Shown piece after piece: positions 22,721-34,740 of a stretch of DNA of 64,000 bases. Every line of letters begins with the position of its first letter. Within the stretch, counting starts at the first letter, position 1. Made by a program: the position numbers and the translations under genes. The stretch is from Schistosoma mansoni. Taxonomy: Eukaryota; Platyhelminthes; Trematoda; Strigeidida; Schistosomatidae. Location: assembly GCF_000237925.1 (NCBI RefSeq), contig NW_017385992.1, forward strand, positions 682,001 to 746,000, written 5' to 3'. The notes under the pieces are model-generated. The model searched no databases. It was not told the DNA's origin and saw only the letters and a program-made list of their open reading frames with translations.

Positions 22721-23150
22721 TGATGTGTAACATTGCTGGTTACACAAGGCAATTTTGATTGCGATTGGTATATCCCGGGGTATTTGTCGAGTACTGATTG
22801 ATACAGTGGGTCTATGGTGTGCTTAATCGTGACTGGGGATAACCTGCAACCAGAACAAGGAGTTATGCAAATAGATAACTTGATGTTTCCGTCTATTAAC
22901 CTTCGTGAGCGTATGTCGATGAGTAGATTGCGGTATTGTAACAGGTCGATACCAATGATTGGCATAGAGACATTTGCAACTACGAAAATCCAGTGTATGA
23001 GTTTGCGTAAACCCACGTTAAAGTAGACTTATTTTTTACGGTAAGTAGCGATCGGTTTTCCGTTTGCCGCCTGTAAGCTGAAAACAGTCTCGTGAAGTCT
23101 GTCGTTGGGAAGAACGCTAACTTCTGCCGTTAACGCGTGCCGGTTGGGAT
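22720..23150 (-). pseudogene. Gypsy aspartic protease remnant
   Basis: Reads AEVSVLPNDR, then a stop, then the protease tail WIFVVANVSMPIIGIDLL and a linker toward RT (STTGPSVFSKARRLALK). The D-T/S-G active site that should precede AEVSVLP is replaced by ALT with one codon lost, so the catalytic Asp is missing. Confidence 0.7.
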
Positions 23151-23239
23151 GTTTCCTGAACTGGTTTTCGTGTCATTCGATTTTGAGGTCGGAAAATTGC
23201 AGGATTCCCTGCAATTTCTGGAAGAATTACCGTACTTGT

Positions 23240-23650
23240 TATGATACCAGCACTTATCGGGATTGTCTGTCTCTCGTGGTAGAAAGACAGATCGCTTACT
23301 TGAAACGCTACTACGTGGGGATTTTGATCAACTTCGGTCAAGACGAAATCGAAGATATCGTGTCAGTGTATGACATAGTTCGGTAACGTCATTCGGGGCC
23401 GTTTGGAGTTTTTCTTTGACTGAAAAGACCCCGACCTTAGATGATTTTGTGATTTTTAAGAAGCAGTCGGCAGATGCAGCCAGCTCGTTTATGGCGTTGT
23501 TTTGAAACGAGACGAGCACTGTGCGGTAACGCCTTAACTACCGCAAAGAATCATGTGTGCGAGCCCGTGATTCCGAGCATGCGAAAATCAGCTTCTGCGT
23601 AGCAGAACCAGGACTCGATATTGTCTGGTCAAAATGGCGTTAACTGAATC
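23240..23650 (-). pseudogene. Gypsy gag remnant with CHCC zinc motif
   Basis: Contains the N-terminal motif PDNIESWFCYAEADFRML preceded by an in-frame TGA where copy A has Trp, a deletion, a C-terminal part (VSFQNNAINELAASAD, then LCHTLTRYLRFR) and the cysteine motif CWYHNKYGNSSRNCRESC. That CHCC spacing points to the CsRn1/Boudicca clade. Confidence 0.75.
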
Positions 23651-24009
23651 GAAATAGAGGGTATAGACTTTAACTTCAAAACCATGAGTGTGTGTTCCCT
23701 TATAGTAATATAGGGAACGAAAAATGTCAAATTAAATTATATCCGGTAAAAACTCGCGAAAAAAATACTTCACAATATGTGAAATTCAAATGAAGAATAA
23801 CAATCAATAATAATCTTTTAATCGCTGGAAAAAATTCACATCATATTAAAACACAATTATATGAATGAAGACTATTCTTTTCAATAATTTCTCATCAGTT
23901 TCTGCAAATATTAATAAACAATCCATTAAAGAATATTGACCAAATTTAAGGCAAAGTACATCAATTTAAGAAACTGTAATATGTGAATCAAGGAGTTTTG
24001 TTTGTCATA

Positions 24010-24105
24010 TATAACTTTTTAGAGAAATTTATTCATCATCCATCCCCTATCTACTATATCTGACCTAATTTATATTATTCTTCATATTACGTAATATTTG
24101 ATTTG
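24010..24105. repeat. Inverted copy of 2990-3090
   Basis: About 95 bp here is the reverse complement of 2990-3090 (both contain the block around GATGGATGATAA), while the flanking sequence is in direct orientation. This marks a small inversion between the two duplicated blocks. Confidence 0.6.
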
Positions 24106-24709
24106 TAATCCCAGTTTATTGGCTTGGTGTACTAGAACACTTTAGTCTCACCACTGAGAATACGACTGATATTCTAGTTATACATTTAGCGACCAGTGCC
24201 ATCTTTTATAATCGATACCCTTTCGGTCAATCAGAAATCAGAAGTCAGACGAGAAGAGGTAGGAAAGGTATATTTGATACGTTAACAATATATTGAGAGG
24301 AGTTCGTTATTAACTGACTATGGAAACGTAGGAGCTGTGTCTCACGCCGAGTTGCAACGTGATCTGGTACGGATGCATGACCGAAAGCTATTAGCAAAAC
24401 AAGTCCACTTAAACAACGTGGTCAGCATCCAATGTCGAACACTTTATAATCTATTGATTTTGGGGATTTAGTTACAGCTACAAAACCAATACTCCACATA
24501 TGATTCAGACACATTTCACTCAACTTCTTTGTGTCAAAGATACCTACTTCGTGACGCAAAAATGCTGACATTCTGAAGGGAATCCTGAGCAAATTTGAAA
24601 TTCGTTCTAACTTTTTGAAGCTTTGAACAGATAACACCGATTGATCAGAAGAGAAACGACTTTCGTCACTGTAGAAAATATGATTTTATGAAGATAATGG
24701 AGTATACGG

Positions 24710-26690
24710 CATTCCAGTTACTATTCCTAAGATTCCTCCAGTTTCCTTAATGCATTCTACCACAAAATCTGACAGTTTACGGCTTGATTGAGTACAAATG
24801 TTATTTCCTTTTATATGTCGTCATGTGGTATGTTTGTCCTCACTTATAAAGAAATCGATAATCCTCATGTGATTCAAACTCATATCACTCAAATTTGCGA
24901 AATGAGCATTAACTAACACTTATTTTGTCGATATATCATTGTTTTTTATTTTATAACTCATAAATGACATAAGGATTAACATCTACTGTTGATTACGTGG
25001 ACCGTTCAAAAAATTGATACCGGAAATGCTCCAATCTTTCAGTTGATATCAACTCTGGTTTTGTCGATACCCCATGGTTTGTAACTCCTTATGACAAAAC
25101 CTCTCTTAGATGTGTAAGCAATCCGATATTTGAAGCAGGCAACCTTCAACATAGTCCATTTTAATGTATTCTATTCAACGAACAGCAACAGAATACTCGC
25201 ATCATATGTTGTTCAGATTCGCATCGCATTTATTTGCTGAGCAGCTGATGTAATCGGAACGGCCAATCTGACGCATACGAAGTTTAAGATCGCTCGTATA
25301 TTCTCGAATAAAAACAGTGATCAAAGACTTAGGCAGAAGCGTACATCAATCGAAAAAAAATGTTGTTCATATTGCAACAGATGCCATTACCTTAGCAACT
25401 GAACTCACCTGCTTGGCTCAACTAATTCATGTTAGCCAACACTTTGTCTCACTAATGAAGAATGTAGACCTGCCTTTCATGCCTGTAGTGAACTCAGTTA
25501 ACTAGTACATATGTAATTGTGACATTCATCCGATATCTTTCAGTGTATCATAAGAAACGCATACCCGAAAATCTATTTTCAACTTGAAGGCTCGTAATAA
25601 TACAATTATGATAACAGTGTCGGTCCCTTGTTTTAAGAAAGTATGTAGAGAACCATCTGGTTCCAGATCTGGTACCAGAAGTATTACCATGGCTCAATCG
25701 TAGAAAAATATAATAATCGAGAACATGTTTCACCCTAATGATAAAGAAGATGGTTATTTGGACACATTCACAAATATCTATTATTTTAAGAGTCATGTGT
25801 GTGACAGCTAATTTATTACCATTTATCTACTTCACATGCTTAAAAATTAGTAAGGCCATAAATAATCTCAATGTGTTCATAAAGTAGAAAGGATTTCATC
25901 CTTACTCTTAATATATGGTGGCTCAAACATTCCACTTCTAAAGCTGCCCACTCTCTCTTTGGTAACGGGTCTTTGACATTATTGCTGAAAAAATTAGTAT
26001 ATCTTACCACGCGACAAATTGAGAGATAATGCTGACATGGTCAATGGTTAGCGCATCAATAATACTCCAGTTATCTACAGGATTCTGTAAACATTTGTTA
26101 ACGATGAACTCTCTTACTGTTTTTCAACTGAAAAATTCATCAATGGCTCTCTACATTAAATGGTTTTAAAAATCCATCGTATATGACATACCAATTAGAT
26201 TTCTCTGAATCACCCTTTCCTCGGTGTAACCAAGGATTTGCAGTCTGAGAGTTATACAAGACGTTTCTAAAACATTCGACATGATTAGCCACCAACTTGT
26301 TGGAAATAAAATGTCATTTCACGGGGTCCAAAATACTCTGCCGAATTGCTTTGATTCCATTCTCAACCACCGACATCAAATAGGTTGAATTTACTCTTCC
26401 TTGGCAAACGCTGTCCATGTTGGAATCGACGTAATATAAAGTGTTGTCCAAAGTACGTTCCTAATTTCAGATTTTATCAATGATATTGGCGAATGCTTTC
26501 GCGCAGTGGTGCTCAAAATGCCTTTTTAAGCATCACTCAGCTAAATGTCAAGGGACATGCTTCGGCAAAACATCAATCGAATTAGGTGTAACCATGATAA
26601 GTGAGATGTTATCCACGTTCGCAGTACAGGTATTGGACCACACCTCCTATTCTGAACGTTTTATAGGTTACATAACTCGTAACCTGATCG
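24710..26690 (+). pseudogene. Duplicated block, copy 2, with CR1-like RT remnant
   Basis: 24710-25212 matches 3390-3860 and 25790-26640 matches 4640-5490, all direct and offset by about 21.15 kb. The RT remnant shows the same motifs (AFD-type, FINDIG) with many stops, and at 26650-26690 adds ERFIGYITRNLI, matching CFIGYITENLF in the element at 36.4 kb. The stretch 25212-25790 differs from copy 1 and contains nothing recognisable. Confidence 0.65.
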
Positions 26691-26697
26691 TCTACGG

Positions 26698-27393
26698 TTG
26701 GACCAACTCTTTAACAATATCGACTTGCAACATGGTTCTGCGACGGACATGTTGCTTAAAATGAGAGAAATCATCGGCCAACGAATTTTTGATGATGGCC
26801 TATTTAGACAACTTTTCTTGTCTAAACTCCCTCAACAGGTGCAGGCAGTGCTTGTTTCATTTCAGAACAATGTCATAGATGAACTAGCTGCATCTGCCGA
26901 TCAAATCTTGGAAATCACCGAATTTTCTAAGACCGAGGTTTTTTCCATCAAGGAAAAACCCCAATCGACCCCGAATGACATGGCCGAACTATGTCACACG
27001 CTTACAAGATATCTTAGAGTTCGTATTGACCGTAGTCGGTCAAAATCCTCACGTAGTGGCTTTTCACGTAAGAGATCTGACTCTCGACCACGAGAGATGG
27101 GAACAGGTAAGGAAACCTTACTCTGTGACACATCTTCAGGTAGGGATCGTCCAATAGTACCAAAATATTATCGACGAAACGTCTTCAATACGTTCCACAA
27201 TCTTTCTCACCCAGGTGCTCGTGCGACAGTCAAACTTATAGCCGAACGATTTAGCTGTCCTGACATGAATAAAGACGTGAGGGAGTGGGCACGCTTCTGT
27301 GTAAGTTGTAAGGTCATAAGACTCAACAAATGTCCCTTAGGCTCTTTCAAATCCCTGACGCTCATTTTGACCATGTCCATCTGGATTTGGTAG
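26698..27393 (+). pseudogene. In-frame gag-integrase fusion
   Basis: An open frame of 231 codons. Residues 1-135 are gag (IDLQHGSATDMLLKMREII, then LCHTLTRYLRVR and an Arg/Ser-rich stretch). From about residue 136 it is the end of RNase H and the integrase zinc domain (MGTGKETLLCDTSSGRDRP, FHNLSHPG, CVSCK). The junction at about 27096 carries an AGA shared by both parents, so a microhomology deletion is likely. The frame ends soon after the zinc domain (27393), and a shift separates it from the catalytic core. Confidence 0.8.
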
Positions 27394-28328
27394 GACCCTT
27401 GCCCGATTCAAACGGATACTCATAGCTTCTTACATGCGTAGACCGTTTTCCTCAATGATCAGACGCAGTACCTATTAAGGACATTAGTGATGAAACAGTG
27501 GCCCGCGCTTTCGTCGAACGATGGGTTGCCAATTTCGGCTGCCCTTCCACGATCAGTACAGACCGCGGACGCCAGTTTGAATCTGGACTTTTCCGTTGTC
27601 TGACCTCACTATTAGGAATCACGCGCTTACGAACGACCGCCTACTACCCACAAGCAAAACGGTTGGTAGAACTTTTTCATAAACAACTTAAAGCTTCATA
27701 TTCAGCTGTGAACGTTTCAAAGTGCACAGACGCTCTTTCACTCGTCTTGCTTGGTATCCGCAATGCAGTGGAAGCTGAAATTGGATACGCTGCATCTCAA
27801 ATCGTTTACGGAACGACACTCCGACTCCCAGGAGAATTCGTGGATCCTTCAGCTTCTTCACTGAACATGGATCTAAACTCATACACGAGCAGGCTTGCAA
27901 ACGCTATGCGTTCAGTAAAACCTGCTGACACTCGACCCCAATCAACTGATATTTTCATTCAACCTGAATTACGACATAGTACGCACGTCTTCGTTCGTCG
28001 AGACCCACGTCGACGACCTCTCGAATAAGCATACGAAGAACACTTCAAAGTTCTTCAACGCGAACCCAAGTACTATATGGTCGATAAGAACAGCACGAAC
28101 GATAGCATCAGTATCGATCGACTCAAAGCAGCGTACTTAGAAGGAAAAGCAAGCTACTTGAAATGTCCTTCGGTACAATCGTACAACACATCTCAAACCT
28201 TCGTCGTACCGTACACGACAGCCGACACACAACTTGATAATTCGTCAACGTCGATAGACAAACCTAAAACAACGCGTTCTGGAAGAAGAGTAAGATTTGC
28301 AGAACATCTTAACGAATATTGCACGTAG
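27346..28328 (+). pseudogene. Gypsy integrase catalytic core and C-terminus
   Basis: The first Asp is in HVHLDLVGPLP (about 27375), followed by two stops. From 27498 the frame is open for 176 codons: FVERWVANFGCPSTISTDRG gives the second Asp, and LVELFHKQ gives the Glu exactly 35 residues later. All three D,D35E residues are kept. The C-terminal part (28077-28328) reads SIDRLKAAYLEGK and ends TTRSGRRVRFAEHLNEYCT, but a TAA at 28026 interrupts it. Confidence 0.8.
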
Positions 28329-28499
28329 GACACAAGCTTTATCTTGAATTCGCTTTCATGGTTTATTATTTATTTAAAAACCAAACAAACAAAATAACAA
28401 ACATACTTATTTTTTTAGCGTATTTAAATTTATTTTATATCTAAAAAAACCAAAAAGAAAACATTATTTTTCCGATCGCTTTTACGCTGTAAACAAGTG

Positions 28500-29165
28500 T
28501 ATTAGTTTAATTTTTTTCCCACTCATCTTGTGTCCTCAGGCTAGTACGAGTGCATTTTCTACATGCTTTCACACGTTCTTTATTTTCACTTTTCCAGGAC
28601 GGGTGGAAAAGAATGACAAAGTTTCTCAAGGAACTGAAATTTTCATTGTACTTTATTTCTTTATTGCTATGTTGTGCATTTTGGTCTCTTAGTATAAAGA
28701 AAGAAGATGAGACGATGCTAAACAAAGCAAGCGATCAGAAGAGTGTTTACCGACGACAAACTTGTTGGGCTTAAACTTATGGCTGGTCACGTATTAGGCG
28801 CATCAATACCTCACTAGGTAGAGAGTGTTCTGTAGCTGTAAATAAATCACTAAAATCAATAGCTTATTGAGTTTTGGACTTTGGATGCTAACCACGTTGT
28901 TCAAGTGGACTTGTTTTGCTAAAGGCTTTCGGTCACGCATCCGTACCAGAATACGTTGCAATTCAACGTGGGACACAGCTCCTACGTTTCCATAGTCATC
29001 TAAGAACGAGTTCCTCTCGAAATATTGGTAACGAATCCAATATGTCTTTCCTATCTCTTCTCGTCCGACTTCTGATTTCCATCTGTCTGGAAACGATCGA
29101 ATGTGGAAGGAGCTACAAGTATCTAGTTGTAAAACTAGAACATCCATTGCATCCTCAGTAGTATC
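28500..29165 (+). repeat. LTR-like region of Gypsy element (block C)
   Basis: Homologous to 1266-1950 in inverse orientation. It contains an ORF (28550-28774) with a hydrophobic segment (LYFISLLLCCAFWSL) after a strong splice-acceptor-like TTTTCACTTTTCCAG. The right end is taken where similarity to block A fades. Confidence 0.6.
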
Positions 29166-29534
29166 CAATGAATCTTGATGACTAGATAAACACAGATTTG
29201 ACTGATGTTCAATAAACTATTATTGATTTCACATAATGAATGAATTTTCAAATAATCCTAGAGACATGGCAGAGATTGAATCCAATCAACACTGTAGACT
29301 ACATCAACACAGAGTTTAAGGATGCCTTATAATTTATTTGTAAACTGACATAATCAATCCCTTGTCAAATAATCCTACAGACATGGCAATCACATTTTTC
29401 AATAAAATCCATCTTTCAAATAAATTTGCATCAGACTGGCATTGAATTTCGTATGCATCACTGATGGAAATTGGAAAGAAATTGTTTAAAATGCTAAAAA
29501 CCAGTGTCAAACATCAAGTAGAATAGAAGAATAA
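29166..29534. other. No gene; short internal repeat
   Basis: AT-rich. Two stretches around AATAATCCTA(G/C)AGACATGGCA at about 29256 and 29369 are similar to each other. Nothing else recognised. Confidence 0.4.
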
Positions 29535-30812
29535 ACTGCAAAGTAAGTCATACGGGATATTGATCGGTAGAATAACTGAGGAATAAATGTAAGGCAATTC
29601 TTTATTGGAAGTGTTCACATAAGTTTTGGAAATATGAACATGACCTTCACAATGAATTTCAGTAAGCTGATGCTGATAATGATTTTGATGCACTGAGGTC
29701 AGACATTGCAGTAACTGCAAACATGTCTCACTTTCTATTCAAGAAGATTTGTGATAAACATAAATTGTCAACAGACTGAAAAGAAGGATAACTCATCAAG
29801 ATACCATAAAATGGAGATCTGAGCAAATGACAGAATTACAGAGGTATGATACTTCTTTTACTAAGAGGAGACATTTTCAAAATAGTGTTGCTGGACTGGA
29901 TGTAATTTACAATGGACTCTCAACTTCGAGTGGAACGCATCAGGGAATTCTTGTCAGTTCATTTCGCATGGAAGTATGGTGTTAGAGAACAGTTGGAAAC
30001 TGATTAATTGATGCCGACGCAACTGAAAATGACACCAAAATCTCATCACTCTTGATATTCAGATATGAGAACCATGAAATAACATATCATCGTGTTTCTT
30101 ATCTTGAATGCGTGTGTGAACATATATCAAAATGTTAGCGAAAACAAATAAAATCAAAAGATCCAAAAACAGCAGAGGATAAACATCCATCATTCTCTAT
30201 TGCCAAACACAATATTGAAACAGGTCATCTGACTGATACCAACTGGGTTATTGTGTTATAGTCAACATGTGTTTAAGGGCGTAGGTCAATGTTTAACGAA
30301 ACCCTACACATGCGAAAATTAAAATCCACTTTATCTTTTTGAAAACAGTTTGTTTTCAAAGTGAACCCACCATAGTGATATAGGCTTACAATTCAAAGCG
30401 ATGAGGTGTCGAATTCTTTTCGCTTTATCAACTTTGTCAAACTTGTCCCCTCCTATACACCATTTCTGGTCTGGTTGATTTTATATTTTGATTTCACAAT
30501 CTTTTTACAAACTATGAGTGTGATCAGATTGTTCCAAATGTAGAACGTCAATGATTACTTTCATATTTTATTAACATTGATCCTGTTTCCTAATTTCAGT
30601 CTTCTATAAAATCCGCTACATAACGGCTTCATCATGTACAAATGTAATTTGCTGTTATATGTTGTGTTGCAGTATGTTTGGTATGCATATAAATCAAATA
30701 TGTTTGAAATGAATTTGCATATTGAATGCTGGAATTGGTGTTCTGAACCTACTACAGTCTTTATCACTGATAAACACGTAAACATTCAAATATTGAAACA
30801 GTCTTATGCTTA
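29535..30812. repeat. Duplicated blocks, copy 2 (pairs with 19.3-20.1 and 6.0-6.3 kb)
   Basis: 29535-30000 and 30405-30541 pair with 19333-20095. 30561-30812 pairs with 6065-6300 on a different parent, so two repeat families meet at about 30541. No gene is supported. Confidence 0.7.
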
Positions 30813-31084
30813 AATAAACATACTGTTGACTGGTGCTGAGTAATCTATTAGTGTATTCACAAATTCAATCCATTGCCCAAGAATCCCACTGAACATTCTG
30901 ACCACGAATTTCAGTGAAATCCATTTTCCAAATAATTTCGCTTCGCCTGTAGCTCCTCTAGATTTACTATTGATTTCAAGCCTGGAAAATGGAAGAGGAT
31001 AGGGCATGGCGTTAGCGATTTTATTCTTCTGAAAACTTACCCGCCATTTAAACGCTAAACAGGAAGAATAATTTAAACCATTCA

Positions 31085-33424
31085 AACTCTGTCTTAAGAG
31101 TTGAAGGTAGAATTATGACGCCTCAGGATGATAGTCAATATTCTTCGGAAGTCACGAGGCCGATGAGTCTTCCAACAGCCAGAACAACATTTTTTATAGG
31201 AACATGGAACATACGGACAATGTGAAAGACTAGAACACCAGTCAAAATGCATTGGAAATGAAGAGTTACAAATCGGCAGTACTTGGAATCGGCGAAACTG
31301 ATCTAACCGAAGCTGAACAGCAAAGGTTAGATACGGGAGATATGTTGTTGTAATGCACACATCAAAACGTCGCTCATATGATGTTCAAAGGAGCATGGAA
31401 TGCATTTGTGGAATGATAATCTCACGGATTCAAGACGATCAAAACATCATTCAAAACATAGGAGTGGATCACAATGAATGTTATCAGTTCCAGTCGTGGC
31501 CAAAATCAATCATAGATAAGTGCTCAAGAATGGACCTGACTATCCTGATGTGAAAATAATACGCTGTAGTCGGAGTGGACAAAACGGAATATGAAAATAT
31601 AATGTGACGACATGGACGGGGAGAGAGAAAAAAAATGGGAAGAGGTTTGCGAATCTGTGTGCATTCAACAGACTGGTTGTAGGCGGCACAATATTCCATC
31701 GCAAATACATAAACAGCGATATAGGGATCACACTGGATTACACCACAAACAACCAGATAGATCATATTTCTATCAGCCGAAAATCTCGAAGTACAATTGA
31801 AGTTGAGAGAATAAGTAGAGCGGCTCACATAGCTTCGGATCACCATCTGGTTGTGGTTAAGATGAAATTGAAGCTTGAGAAACACTGGACGAGTGAGGAA
31901 ACAGAATTACAATTTTTCAATACAGCTTCCTCAAGAGATGCTTACAAATTCGCTGAACTCAATATACATCTCCAAACAGGTTCCAAGCTTTACAGGATCT
32001 AATAGAAGGACAAGAAACTACGATAGAGGACAATTGGAAAAGTTTATAAGAACTCTCGTCTATTTATTGACAGTTGCAAAAGGATCAAGGGAGTAATAAC
32101 ATCAACATGTCAGGAGCTTCTGGGTCAAACGCAGCATCAGAATAAGGGATGAACTTATTATCCTGATGAGACACTAAAACGCTAAATTCGGAGTGGCAAC
32201 ATCGAATATGAAGATATAATGTGACAACATGAACTATGAGAGAGAAATGAAAACGGCTAGAGATTTGCAAATCTATTAGCATTCAACAAATCTATTAAAG
32301 ATGGCACAATATTCCTGCATACACAAAGCTACAGGGATCTCAACGGATAACATAACAAACAAACAGATAGATAATATTTGTATCAAAGGAAAATTCCGAA
32401 TAACAATTGAAGATGTGAGAATCAGGAGAAGAGCTCAAATAGTTTCGGATCACCACCTGGTTGTAGTCAAGATGAAACTGATGCTTGAGAAACACTGGAC
32501 AAATGGGGAAACAGAATGACAAATGTTCAATACAGCTACCTTAAGAGAAACTAACAAAGTCGATGAACTCAATGTACTTCTCAACAAAGGGTTCCATACA
32601 GGATCTACTGGAGGAACAAGAAACTATGATGGAGTACAAATTGAAAAGGATCAAGAAGCAATAACTTCAGCATGTCGGGAGGTTCTAAGTCGAAAGCAGC
32701 ATGGGAATAAGGAATAAATCTCCATGAGAACCCTGGACAAGATTGAAGAAAGGAAGAACAAGAAAACAGCAATTAACCGCAGTCGAACAGGAGCATAGAA
32801 ATTCAAGTCTCAAGTAGAGTACGCAGAAGCTAACAAGCAATTGAAGAGGAGCATTGAAGCCGAAAAGGAGAAAAACATGGGTGAAACATTCTATACCCGT
32901 GAAACAACATCGATGAAAGAAGAGAATGGGATGCATACTTATAGGCGAAGATAAGCAGTGCCATGACCGCAGTTCTACGATAAAATAACATATTGAACTC
33001 AGGACAACTGTCAACTAATTACAAAGGGAGAATCTTCATTAAGAACGTCAAAACAGTCCAACTGTATGGCACTGAAACTTGGAGAACTATATCAACCATC
33101 GTCAAAAATGTACACGTATTTATAAACAGTTGTCTAAGCAAAATCTCAACATCCTCTGGCCGGATACTATCAGCAACAGCCTTTTATGGGAGAGAACAAA
33201 TCAGCTACCAGCCGCAAGAGAATAGAACATGAAACAAATATATGATTCAACGAAGCAAACAGCAGAGAGATATAGTAACCCGAAGATACATGTCAGAGTC
33301 AAAGAAAGAAAGACAGTCACGGAGATTCAAGAACAGAGGAAAAGATGAGTAGAATATTTCAAGGAACTGCTGAATAGATCAACCCCATTGAGTACACTGG
33401 ACATCGAAGCAGCAGGCACAAAAT
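31085..33424 (+). pseudogene. RTE (SR2-like) non-LTR remnant, permuted, copy 2
   Basis: Order on plus: endonuclease start (FIGTWNIRTM, 31195), endonuclease body to 32000 (FANLCAFNRLVVGGTIFHRK, IDHISISRKS, SDHHLVVVKMKLK), part of the linker, then a second endonuclease C-terminus (32160-32520: IDNICIKGKF, SDHHLVVVKMKLML), linker (32520-32935), RT C-terminus (32940-33225: [21 protein letters not shown]), then linker again (33230-33420). RT N-terminus and palm are absent. Many stops. The RT-C-inside-linker arrangement equals that of 7119-8146. Confidence 0.75.
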
Positions 33425-33624
33425 NNNNNNNNNNNNNNNNNNNNNNNNNNNNNNNNNNNNNNNNNNNNNNNNNNNNNNNNNNNNNNNNNNNNNNNNNNNN
33501 NNNNNNNNNNNNNNNNNNNNNNNNNNNNNNNNNNNNNNNNNNNNNNNNNNNNNNNNNNNNNNNNNNNNNNNNNNNNNNNNNNNNNNNNNNNNNNNNNNNN
33601 NNNNNNNNNNNNNNNNNNNNNNNN
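33425..33624. other. Assembly gap (200 N)
   Basis: Placeholder gap. The sequence switches from the RTE linker to a different non-LTR family across it. Confidence 0.98.
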
Positions 33625-34740
33625 AAAAAGGTGCACCAGACGCTCGAATTCAAGACAGTTCGGGCATTGATTTCCTACTAGGGGATCCACTTATCGACTT
33701 GGAATACGCAGATGACATATTCCTGTTTGGTGAAGACGCTGACAAAATGCAGAGTCTTTCGTTAGAACTGATTAGTAATGCCAGGATGTTTGGGATGCGT
33801 TTCTCCACATCTAAATGTAAATTGTTACTCCAGGACTGGCCTACATCAACACCTGAACTAAGGATAGAGAGTGAAGTAGTTGAACTCGTCGACAACTTCA
33901 CTTGTCTTGTAAGTCTGACCAGTCCTAATGCGTTGGTGTCTGACGAAATCTTAACACGGATTCAGAAAGCTCGTTTGGCTTTTGCCAACTTTTGTGACAT
34001 ATGGCGAAGACGAGATATCCGTCTATCAATTAACGTACGAGAATACTTCACAGCAGTTTATTCTGTTCTAATTTACGGCTGCGAAACATGACCATTAAAA
34101 GTGGAAGACACTCGTAGGTTACTAGTATTTAACCACAGATGCCTTAGAAATATTGCTTTCGTCTGCTGGGATCACCGAGTAAGTTATGGTGAGGTTAGGC
34201 ACAAGGTATTAAGAAATGATGATATACCAGTTGATGAGGTGATGAATCTTCATCGACTGAGATGGTTGGACCTCATGTTACGTATGCCTGAACACCGATT
34301 ACCTCGACGTCCAATGCTGACTAGTGTAGGGGATGGTTGGAAGAAAGTTAGGGGCGGCCATACCATAACGTGGCATCAGTGCTTGAAGTCACTGACTTCA
34401 AATCCAAGCCATGTTGGTAGATGGAGACTACCTGGTTGGGGTCCGCGTGACTATCGTAACCAATGGTTGGAGACTCTGGGTGACATGGCTCAGAATCGAT
34501 CACAATGGCGAAATTGTGTACACTCTTTATCTTCCTTTAAACCTTGAGATAAAAATTGCTTCATAACTTTCTTCCTTCCTATACAATATTTTTATATGCA
34601 ACCTATCTTTTATATACTACCACCACTAAATTAACTACTTCTATGAATCCGGTGTTCATTTTGTTATGCTAACGAGGTATGGCAACTTGGACCGATGCAT
34701 ATGTGTGCGTGGTCTCACGTTGAATCTGACTGACTAATTG
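33625..34740 (+). pseudogene. Non-LTR retrotransposon 3' end (Perere/RTE-like RT)
   Basis: Reads from just before the RT catalytic box (DLEYADDIFLFGED, 33700) through the thumb (FGMRFSTSKCKLLLQD) to the C-terminus (HRLRWLDLMLRMPEHRLPRR, WHQCLKSLTSNPSHVGR), ending at TGA 34545-34547 with a 3' untranslated tail to about 34740. The frame is open except for one TGA at 34089-34091, where Trp is expected (GCETW). It is much younger than the surrounding remnants. The exact family (Perere or SR type) is not settled. Confidence 0.75.

Larger units (their letters stand above)
20560..24490 (-). mobile_element. Mosaic Gypsy LTR element (block B)
   Basis: Minus-strand order: LTR-like fragment (24490-24110), inverted insert (24105-24010), leader (24010-23660), gag (23650-23240), protease (23150-22920), RT (22720-22000), LTR-like piece (22000-21845), 3' tail (21830-21660), LTR-like piece (21660-21420), RT connection and RNase H (21420-20880), then integrase zinc domain (20760-20560), where it stops abruptly. 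The gag cysteine region reads CWYHNKYGNSSRNCRESC, the CHCC type of the CsRn1/Boudicca clade. Tail and LTR sequence between RT and RNase H repeats the kind of mosaic seen in block A. Confidence 0.8.
26695..29165 (+). mobile_element. Deleted Gypsy LTR element (block C)
   Basis: Plus-strand element of the same family as blocks A and B. Order: truncated gag, integrase, 3' tail (28330-28480), LTR-like region (about 28500-29165). Protease, RT and RNase H are precisely missing. The 5' side starts inside gag and abuts a CR1 fragment, so there is no 5' LTR. It is the best preserved integrase in the window. Confidence 0.8.

Noticed and set aside
33650-33901. Minus-strand ORF opposite the YADD region
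   Set aside because: Shadow of the plus-strand reverse transcriptase, which carries recognisable motifs.
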